Source: Enterobacteriaceae bacterium UBA3516
Lineage (GTDB): Bacteria; Pseudomonadota; Gammaproteobacteria; Enterobacterales; Enterobacteriaceae
Direction: 5' to 3'
NCBI GenBank assembly: GCA_002377245.1
Contig: DFPL01000037.1
Span: 52,178-57,674, forward strand
Length of the DNA stretch: 5,497 bases
Shown here: piece by piece, positions 1 to 4,571 of the stretch
Layout: each line of letters opens with the position of its first letter
Numbering within the stretch: the stretch's first letter is position 1
The notes under the pieces: generated by a model
The model's input: the letters and a program-made list of their open reading frames with translations, nothing else
The model's database searches: none
What the model was told of the DNA's origin: nothing
Translations under genes and position numbers: made by a program

Positions 1-75
1 CCCCGGTGGGGCGAGGGGATCGATTGTGCCGGCATTTATTTGTGGGGATTCCTCAGGTCAGAGCCTGCAAGGGGC
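1..75. other. 3' flank of the SMR transporter gene, no gene seen
   Basis: This is the stretch between the window edge and the stop codon of the small transporter gene. I see no convincing reading frame. The first 11 bases form a short CCCC-GGT-GGGG inverted repeat right at the edge, too short and too truncated to interpret. On the minus strand, just past the stop codon, AGCC and GGCT could form a 4-bp stem but no T-run follows, so no intrinsic terminator is supported. Transcription of the operon may continue leftward out of the window. Confidence 0.5.
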
Positions 76-399
76 TTATCCGGCGGTGTCGGTGACGCGT
101 AATCCAATGACACCGATGAAAATCAGTCCCATGAAGAAAGCACGGGCCCAGCTCATTTCATCCTGAAAAACCAGCATACCTGTAAGCACCAGCCCCATCG
201 TTCCTACGCCAGTCCACATGGCATAAGCCATGCCTACAGGCAGGGAACGCAACGCCAGTGCCAGCAGGTAAATACTCCCCAGGCCAGACACCACGGCGAT
301 GACGCTCGCCCCTGGACGCGTCCAACCCGCAGTTAACTTAAGTGAAATTCCCATCACAATCTCAAGAGCAGCCGCTAGAAACAACCAGGTCCACGCCAT
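76..399 (-). CDS. Small multidrug resistance (SMR) family transporter, SugE/Gdx-like
   Basis: A 107-residue inner-membrane protein of the normal SMR length. SMR proteins work as dual-topology dimers that exchange protons for small cations such as quaternary ammonium compounds or guanidinium. Four hydrophobic segments are visible at about residues 3-21, 32-50, 57-78 and 85-101. The essential proton/substrate glutamate is Glu13 in helix 1. Ser42, Tyr59 and Trp62, which line the pocket in guanidinium exporters, are also present. The RSLPVGMAYAMWTGVG stretch (residues 51-66) resembles E. coli SugE more than EmrE. One departure is Met16, where SugE/Gdx proteins carry Trp16, so guanidinium specificity should not be assumed. 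The gene starts 4 bases after the stop of the upstream glutathione transferase gene and almost certainly shares its transcript. The family call is secure; the substrate is unknown. Confidence 0.93.
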   Translation of the reverse strand: MAWTWLFLAAALEIVMGISLKLTAGWTRPGASVIAVVSGLGSIYLLALALRSLPVGMAYAMWTGVGTMGLVLTGMLVFQDEMSWARAFFMGLIFIGVIGLRVTDTAG

Positions 400-403
400 G
401 GCT

Positions 404-1075
404 TCACTCCTTGGTGGAGGTCATGCGTGAATCTGCTGCGCTGGAAGCTGGCCTGCTCGCCTGAAGCCCTGCCTGTACCGCCGGTCGTGCCGCAATCGCC
501 GCAAGCCAGCGCTTAACATGCGGGTAAGGAGTGATATCGAGTTTCAACTCCTCCCAGGTTCGCAGCCAGGTGAATGCGGCAATATCTGCAATGCTGTAGT
601 TCTCCGAGGCAATGAAAGTTGATTCACTGAGCCGTCTCTCCACGACACCATAAAGACGCAGTGATTGCGCCTGATATCGCTTTAGCGCCTGGTCATTGAC
701 GGTTTCAGTGCCATGCAAAAACCACCACAGCTGCCCTAACATTGGGCCAATGCCACCGACCTGGAAAAATAACCACTGCTGCACGGCAAGGTTTTCAGCG
801 GCTGTAGAGGGCAGCAGACACCCCGTTTTCGATGAAAGATAAGAAAGGATGGCGCCCGACTCAAACAGGGTCAGGCCCTCTTCCCGATCAACCAGCGCGG
901 GGATCTTGCCATTCGGATTGATGTTGAGGAAAGCAGGTTGATGCTGGTCGCCCTTAGCAAGATCAAGATCGATCTGCTCATACACGAGGCCAGCCTCCTC
1001 AAGAAAGATGCTGACTTTTTGCCCATTGGGGGTGTCCGCCGTATAAAAGACGAGATTGCGCGTTATCTGTGTCAT
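404..1075 (-). CDS. Glutathione S-transferase, Nu-class (YfcG/YghU-like)
   Basis: A 223-residue cytosolic glutathione transferase-fold protein. The N-terminal thioredoxin-like domain (about residues 7-90) contains TPNGQK at 15-20; its Thr15 and Asn17 match the Thr9/Asn11 pair that E. coli YfcG uses to hold glutathione. The cis-proline is at IPALVD (Pro59), and the glutathione gamma-glutamyl contact is ESGAI (72-76). The all-helical C-terminal domain has WLFFQVGGIGPMLGQ (101-115), very close to YfcG, and the N-capping box SIAD (161-164). Nu-class members have disulfide-bond reductase activity with two glutathiones and weak conjugating activity; that role is carried over from the family. I chose ATG at 1075 because AAGGA lies 5 bases upstream. 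An in-frame GTG at 1090 would add five residues but would place the ribosome site inside the gene. The Ser/Ala-rich tail after about residue 205 is low in conservation. It is the first gene of an operon with the SMR transporter. Confidence 0.92.
   Translation of the reverse strand: MTQITRNLVFYTADTPNGQKVSIFLEEAGLVYEQIDLDLAKGDQHQPAFLNINPNGKIPALVDREEGLTLFESGAILSYLSSKTGCLLPSTAAENLAVQQWLFFQVGGIGPMLGQLWWFLHGTETVNDQALKRYQAQSLRLYGVVERRLSESTFIASENYSIADIAAFTWLRTWEELKLDITPYPHVKRWLAAIAARPAVQAGLQASRPASSAADSRMTSTKE
407..412 (-). promoter_or_regulatory. Ribosome binding site of the SMR gene inside the GST gene
   Basis: On the minus strand AAGGAG lies 7 bases upstream of the transporter ATG (399). These six bases are also the last two sense codons (Lys, Glu) of the glutathione transferase, directly before its TGA. 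A ribosome finishing the transferase would therefore cover the next gene's start site, which suggests translational coupling. The coupling is an inference; the motif and its overlap are seen directly. Confidence 0.8.
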
Positions 1076-1096
1076 GTGTGTCCTTATCACCCATTA

Positions 1097-1126
1097 CGAT
1101 TGCAATTGCAATCGTTGCAGATGCAA
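1097..1126 (-). promoter_or_regulatory. Candidate operator: TTGCAA half-site array with 18-bp palindrome
   Basis: A perfect 18-bp palindrome, CGATTGCAATTGCAATCG, fills 1097-1114 and contains two abutting TTGCAA units (1100-1105, 1106-1111). A second pair, TTGCAG (1115-1120) and ATGCAA (1121-1126), forms the inverted repeat TTGCA-GA-TGCAA. A further ATGCAA lies at 1149-1154. The array sits just downstream of a candidate -10 and ends 21 bases before the transferase ATG, the usual place for a repressor operator. No regulator gene adjoins it in the window, so the protein that binds is unknown. The repeats are seen directly; operator function is inferred. Confidence 0.6.
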
Positions 1127-1154
1127 TCATAGGTCAGAATACAGAGCCATGCAA
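1126..1154 (-). promoter_or_regulatory. Candidate sigma70 promoter of the GST-SMR operon
   Basis: On the minus strand, -35 TTGCAT (1154-1149, three of six matches to consensus) is separated by exactly 17 bases from -10 TATGAT (1131-1126, five of six). Transcription would begin near 1119-1120, inside the palindromic array, giving a leader of about 45 bases. The weak -35 and good -10 fit a regulated promoter. The call rests on consensus matching alone. Confidence 0.5.
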
Positions 1155-1267
1155 TACGCTTCTCGACAGCGATCGTTTATGCAGTTGGGGAGAACAAAAA
1201 TGAAGTGCGATGGGTAAATATGCGCAGGTTTGCTTTTTCCGGCGCATCCCTGAGCCGGACGTCATGA
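1132..1267. other. Intergenic stretch with a hairpin downstream of the AhpD-like gene
   Basis: No gene is visible between the transferase promoter and the 3' end of the AhpD-like gene. A perfect 6-bp stem, TCCGGC (1238-1243) with GCCGGA (1254-1259) and a 10-base loop, begins 8 bases after the AhpD-like stop codon read on the minus strand. It is followed there by an A-run rather than a T-run, so it is not a classical intrinsic terminator. It could protect the mRNA 3' end or be a terminator-like element of another kind. The 1149-1154 part is the candidate -35 box described separately. Confidence 0.4.
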
Positions 1268-1702
1268 TTACTGACGCATGCCGATCGCCAGACGGTTAAA
1301 GGCGCTCATCAACGCGATGGCAAAGGTCAGATCGGAAATTTCAACTTCGCTAAAGTGCGTCTGCAGAGGAATATACGCTTCATCAGGCGCATGGGTTTTA
1401 TCGACGTGGGTCAGAGACTCCGCCCACGCAAGGGCAACACGTTCGCGTTCGCTAAATAATTCGCTGACGCGCCAGCCTGCCAGACTATCCAGTCGCGCAG
1501 CGCTTTCACCGTCCTCACGCAGGGCTTTAGCGTGCATTTCAAGACAAAATGCGCAGCCGTTAATCTGCGAAATCCGCAGCCAGACCAGCTCTGTCAGCGC
1601 CTTCCCGAGGCTGCTCTTGCTCAGCGCTTTTTTCGTGGTTGTAAACCCGTTATAGGCTTCCGGGGAAAGGGTGAAATAGGGTAAACGTTGTGGGGTGCTC
1701 AT
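1268..1702 (-). CDS. AhpD-like / carboxymuconolactone decarboxylase family protein
   Basis: A 144-residue all-helical protein of the AhpD-like superfamily, probably cytosolic. The redox signature is Glu38-x11-Cys50-x2-Cys53-x3-His57 (QINGCAFCLEMHAKAL around it). This spacing is the same as the active site of Mycobacterium tuberculosis AhpD (Glu118, Cys130, Cys133, His137), where the Cys pair reduces peroxides or a peroxiredoxin. A CxxC pair argues for redox activity and against true carboxymuconolactone decarboxylation, although databases use that family name. The residue before the second Cys is Phe52, where M. tuberculosis AhpD has His132. The ATG at 1702 has GGAG 8 bases upstream. The gene is divergent from a MocR-type regulator and is the likely target of that regulator (inference). 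The substrate and electron donor cannot be read from the sequence. Confidence 0.88.
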   Translation of the reverse strand: MSTPQRLPYFTLSPEAYNGFTTTKKALSKSSLGKALTELVWLRISQINGCAFCLEMHAKALREDGESAARLDSLAGWRVSELFSERERVALAWAESLTHVDKTHAPDEAYIPLQTHFSEVEISDLTFAIALMSAFNRLAIGMRQ

Positions 1703-1842
1703 CAGTTATCTCCGGTGATGAAAGAACATAATGCAGGGGCTAACAGGAATGCGTATCTGCCGCCCTGTCTGCTGGCGGCAATATATCGCTGACATGACCC
1801 ATGCTACAGTGACAAGAATTCTCTAAATCACCAGGACATACC
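1703..1842. promoter_or_regulatory. Divergent control region between AhpD-like gene and mocR-type gene
   Basis: This gap should hold both promoters. Two TGACA boxes (1790-1794 and 1810-1814) lie exactly 20 bp, about two helical turns, apart in the same orientation; MocR regulators commonly bind paired direct repeats. A perfect inverted repeat TGCCGCC (1758-1764) / GGCGGCA (1774-1780) with a 9-base spacer lies on the AhpD side. For the plus strand, TGCTACAGT (1802-1810) resembles an extended -10. For the minus strand, TATATT (1785-1780) is a possible -10 with no good -35, which would fit activator-dependent transcription. AGGA (1833-1836) is the ribosome site for the GTG start at 1843. The repeats are seen directly; their roles are inferred. 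Confidence 0.5.
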
Positions 1843-3264
1843 GTGAAAGCATCGGAGCTAAATCCCCATCGGCAGCCTGACACACCGCTTTATATGCAGC
1901 TTTATCAGCGCTATCGCGACGCCATCAGTGCCGGTCGGTTGCGCCCTGGAGAACGCGTTCCATCAATACGTACTCTCGCCAGCGAGCTTCACGTCGCGCG
2001 GGGAACGGTGGAAATGGCCTGGCAGATGCTGGTCAGCGAAGGCTACCTGGTGACAGAAGGTGCGGCAGGTACACGGGTCTCGCCCCACATGGCGACGCTG
2101 CCAGGCGCCGCGCATCCGGGGCAGAAACCCGGTAACACAGACGGGCTGCCCTATCAGATGCACCAGATGGGAAATCCTCTCCCCTTTCAGCCAGGTTTGC
2201 CGGCGTTTGACGCTTTTCCACGCAAAATATGGGCCCGTCTGTCAGGGCAGACGCTGCGTAGGGTTGAGGCGACGATGATGAATTATCCCGATCCTGCGGG
2301 ATACGCCCCGCTACGGGAGGCCATCGCCACCTATCTGGGCATTTCCCGTGGGATCCGCTGCGCGCCTGAGCAGGTGTTTATTACCATCGGCTATCAGGGA
2401 GCGCTGGAACTGCTGTGTCGCACCGTTTTACGGGCTGGCGACCGCGGTTGGTATGAAAATCCCGGTTACTTCCCCGGCAGAGAGGTTCTGCAGCAAATGG
2501 GCATGACGCTAACCCCCGTTCCGGTAGATAAAGAGGGGTTACAGGTCTCCATCGGGCAGCAGATGGCGCCGGATGCCCGATTTGCAGTCGTCACGCCTTC
2601 ACACCAAAGCCCTACCGGCGTCGCCCTGTCCCTGCCCCGACGCCTGGCGTTACTGGCCTGGGCGAACCAAAAAGATGCCTGGATTATTGAGGATGACTAC
2701 GACAGTGAGTTCCGTTACCACGGACACCCGCTGCCTGCCCTGAAAAGTCTCGATCATGAGCAGCGTGTGCTTTACACCGGGACCTTCAGTAAAGTCCTGT
2801 TTCCCGGCTTGCGGCTGGCCTACCTCGTCGTTCCCCGCGCTTTGCAACAGACCTTTCACGAGGCGGTAAATCGCTGGCCAGGGCCCGGTTCTGTGCTACC
2901 GCAAGCAATGGTGGCGGCGTTTATGCAGCAGGGGCATTTTGCCCGCCATTTGCGCAAAATGCGTCAGTTGTACGCCGTCAGGCGCGGTTACCTGGTGGAA
3001 GCGCTGGAACGTATGGCGGGCTCGCAGTTGCACATCCAGCCTCAGGCGGGGGGGATCCAGGTTCTGGCTTTGTTGAACCAGCATCAGTGCGATAAAACGC
3101 TGGCGGCGGCGGCTCAGGCCGCAGGGCTTGGCATCAGGGCGCTCAGTGAGTGGGATGCCACATCGCATCAGCACAATGGGCTGTTGATGGGGTTCACTAA
3201 TTTTGCCAGTGCGCCAGACGCGCAGGCCGCAGTGAAACGTTTATCAGCGCTGTGGGTGCCTTGA
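1843..3264 (+). CDS. MocR/GabR-type regulator (GntR winged helix + aminotransferase domain)
   Basis: A 473-residue cytosolic regulator of typical MocR length. The N-terminal GntR-type winged helix spans about residues 14-80 (LYMQLYQRYRDAI; GERVPSIRTLASEL; VARGTVEMAWQMLVSEGYL). A linker (about 81-110) leads to a fold-type I aminotransferase-like domain. PLP-binding residues are all present: NPGY at 206-209, the Asp284 and Tyr286 pair in EDDYDSEF, and the Schiff-base Lys317 in TGTFSK. The Asp-to-Lys spacing of 33 equals that of Bacillus subtilis GabR (Asp279, Lys312). Family members sense PLP alone or PLP with an amino compound; the effector here is unknown. The start is GTG at 1843 with AGGA 6 bases upstream; the in-frame ATG at 1801 is closed by TGA three codons later. 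The gene is divergent from the AhpD-like gene, which it probably regulates. Reading it as a free aminotransferase would ignore the DNA-binding domain. Confidence 0.94.
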   Translation: MKASELNPHRQPDTPLYMQLYQRYRDAISAGRLRPGERVPSIRTLASELHVARGTVEMAWQMLVSEGYLVTEGAAGTRVSPHMATLPGAAHPGQKPGNTDGLPYQMHQMGNPLPFQPGLPAFDAFPRKIWARLSGQTLRRVEATMMNYPDPAGYAPLREAIATYLGISRGIRCAPEQVFITIGYQGALELLCRTVLRAGDRGWYENPGYFPGREVLQQMGMTLTPVPVDKEGLQVSIGQQMAPDARFAVVTPSHQSPTGVALSLPRRLALLAWANQKDAWIIEDDYDSEFRYHGHPLPALKSLDHEQRVLYTGTFSKVLFPGLRLAYLVVPRALQQTFHEAVNRWPGPGSVLPQAMVAAFMQQGHFARHLRKMRQLYAVRRGYLVEALERMAGSQLHIQPQAGGIQVLALLNQHQCDKTLAAAAQAAGLGIRALSEWDATSHQHNGLLMGFTNFASAPDAQAAVKRLSALWVP

Positions 3265-3265
3265 G

Positions 3266-3295
3266 CGCTTTTGTGCCAGCAGCGGACGTTTTTTT
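3266..3295 (+). terminator. Weak candidate terminator after the mocR-type gene
   Basis: Directly after the TGA stop, CGCT (3266-3269) can pair with AGCG (3281-3284), and a run of seven T follows at 3289-3295. An alternative stem, GT(g)CC with GGAC, overlaps it. Either stem is short, so the T-run is the best part of the evidence. The position, between the regulator stop and the channel gene, is right for a terminator. Confidence 0.4.
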
Positions 3296-3366
3296 ATATC
3301 AAAAGTTTGAATCAGGCTATCTGTAGATTACCTTTAAAAGAAGGGTCGCTGAGCTGTTCAGGCTAT

Positions 3367-3397
3367 TTGACAATTTGGGTTGTTGGCAGGCTATAAG
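3367..3397 (+). promoter_or_regulatory. Possible promoter of the MscS-family channel gene
   Basis: A perfect -35 hexamer TTGACA lies at 3367-3372, and TATAAG (five of six to -10 consensus) lies at 3392-3397 with a long 19-base spacer. The proposed -10 overlaps the AAGGGG ribosome site (3395-3400), so transcripts from it would be nearly leaderless and lack that site. The -10 is therefore doubtful. The rest of the gap from 3297 is AT-rich and may contain the true promoter. Confidence 0.25.
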
Positions 3398-3405
3398 GGG
3401 AAATA

Positions 3406-4500
3406 ATGCCTTTTTTATTTGGTGAGTTATCTGGTGCTCCAGCATGGGTGCCTGCTGTACTGCTCGTCACTGTCTCGCTGGTCATGGGTTTTCTCACGCG
3501 TACTATACTTTTACTCTTCATTCGTTACTGGCAGAGTCGTGATCGAAAGCTCTTCAAATCACTTGAAAAACACCTTCGCGGATCGATGTTTCTTTTCATT
3601 CCTCTGCTGCTAATCAGCTTAGGAATTAATTATGTCAACATCACACCAGGATCCATTGGCTTTATTACAACAACAATTAATATATTTATTATATTATCTT
3701 TTTGCTCAATCCTGATTCGATTAATTAACGTCGCTCAGGATATGCTTTTTATACGCTACGACATTAATATTTCCAATAATCTGCGTGCCCGCAAAATTCG
3801 CACTCAGATAATGTACGTTAAAAAGGTCGCTATCGTCATCCTGGTGACGCTCTGCCTCTCGCTGATATTACTTAGTCTCCCGGGCGTTCGAAAATTCGGC
3901 ACCACTATTCTGGCCGGTGCCGGGGTTGCCGGAATAATCATTGGCTTTGCTTTACAGAAGTCGCTCGTCAACTTATTTGCCGGCATTCAGATAGCCTTTA
4001 CGCAGCCAATAAAAATCGATGATGCCGTGGTGGTTGAAAAAGAGTGGGGCTGGATTGAAGAGATCAACCTGACCTATGTTGTGGTGCGACTCTGGGACCT
4101 GCGCCGCCTGGTCTTGCCCATTACGTATTTTACAGAAAATCCGTTTCAAAACTGGACGCGGAATAACGCACAAATTCTGGGCTCGGTTTTTCTCTACCTT
4201 GATTATTCCATGCCCCTGGAACCTCTTCGCAAGCACTTCGAAAAAGTGCTCAGTGAAACCAAACTTTGGGATCAACAAACGCAGGTGTTGCAGGTAACGG
4301 ATACCACTGAAAAATCGATGATAATCCGCTTGTTAATGACCGCACAGAATTCCCCTACGGCCTGGGATCTACGCTGTCACGTGCGGGAAAAAATGATTGA
4401 GTTTATTCAACAAAATTACCCGCAGAGTCTTCCACACCTGAGGGCTACGCTTACAGAATCCGATCTGTCCGAGCGGGAGTCATCATCACCTCAGCGTTAG
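3406..4500 (+). CDS. MscS-family mechanosensitive ion channel
   Basis: A 364-residue inner-membrane protein. MscS channels open under membrane tension and release solutes after osmotic downshift, assembling as heptamers. Hydrophobic segments are seen at about residues 14-38, 60-77, 85-108 and 138-158. They are followed by the pore-lining helix region 165-198, whose GAGVAGIIIGFALQKSLVNL matches the MscS Gly/Ala-rich helix 3 and its kink. The beta domain follows (about 199-255), with a PIKIDDAVVVE strand (201-211) and GWIEEINLTYVVVRLWDLRR (215-234). The alpha/beta C-terminal vestibule domain runs to about residue 350. The gene is longer than E. coli MscS (286 residues) because of extra N-terminal membrane helices, and shorter than MscK-type proteins. 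The start has AAGGGG 5 bases upstream. Part of the gene (about 3655-3780) is noticeably AT-rich, as membrane segments rich in Ile/Phe often are. It converges on the dehydratase gene; no operon partner is visible. Confidence 0.92.
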   Translation: MPFLFGELSGAPAWVPAVLLVTVSLVMGFLTRTILLLFIRYWQSRDRKLFKSLEKHLRGSMFLFIPLLLISLGINYVNITPGSIGFITTTINIFIILSFCSILIRLINVAQDMLFIRYDINISNNLRARKIRTQIMYVKKVAIVILVTLCLSLILLSLPGVRKFGTTILAGAGVAGIIIGFALQKSLVNLFAGIQIAFTQPIKIDDAVVVEKEWGWIEEINLTYVVVRLWDLRRLVLPITYFTENPFQNWTRNNAQILGSVFLYLDYSMPLEPLRKHFEKVLSETKLWDQQTQVLQVTDTTEKSMIIRLLMTAQNSPTAWDLRCHVREKMIEFIQQNYPQSLPHLRATLTESDLSERESSSPQR

Positions 4501-4544
4501 CGGGTTATTTTCCGGCTGACTCTGACTCACCGTAAACGTGCCTC

Positions 4545-4571
4545 GACGCCCTTTTCTCAGATGAGGGCGTC
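4545..4571. other. Perfect 8-bp hairpin between convergent genes
   Basis: GACGCCCT (4545-4552) pairs with AGGGCGTC (4564-4571) around an 11-base loop. The loop contains the stop codon of the dehydratase gene (4557-4559), and the right arm lies in its last codons. The position between the 3' ends of two convergent genes suggests transcript end formation or 3'-end protection in both directions. Neither strand has a T-run after the stem, so a classical intrinsic terminator is not supported. Confidence 0.5.

Noticed and set aside
1076..1090. GTG at 1090 as the start of the glutathione transferase
   Set aside because: The AAGGA ribosome site lies between this GTG and the ATG at 1075, and YfcG-like proteins need no extra N-terminal residues here.
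938..1132. Plus-strand open frame of 64 codons across the GST start and promoter
   Set aside because: It is antisense to the well-supported transferase, spans its promoter array, has no family resemblance and no ribosome site.
1238..1259. Hairpin downstream of the AhpD-like gene as an intrinsic terminator
   Set aside because: The stem is followed by A residues, not T residues, in the direction of transcription of that gene.
1278..1655. Plus-strand open frame of 125 codons opposite the AhpD-like gene
   Set aside because: Its composition (Ser/Arg/Ala-rich, no motif) is that of a mirror frame; the minus-strand frame carries the full AhpD active site.
2896..3174. Minus-strand open frame inside the MocR gene
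   Set aside because: It is antisense to the conserved aminotransferase domain, with a low-complexity, His/Arg/Leu-rich translation and no recognisable motif.
1843..3264. Annotating the 473-residue protein as an aminotransferase enzyme
   Set aside because: The N-terminal winged helix and overall length identify a MocR regulator; the PLP domain serves as the sensor in this family.
3655..3780. AT-rich patch in the channel gene as a sign of recent transfer or insertion
   Set aside because: The patch encodes Ile/Phe-rich membrane helices, which use AT-rich codons, and the flanking parts of the gene look like the rest of the window.
4515..4528. Tandem CTGACT repeat between the convergent genes
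   Set aside because: Only two short copies are present, which is expected by chance and has no supporting context.
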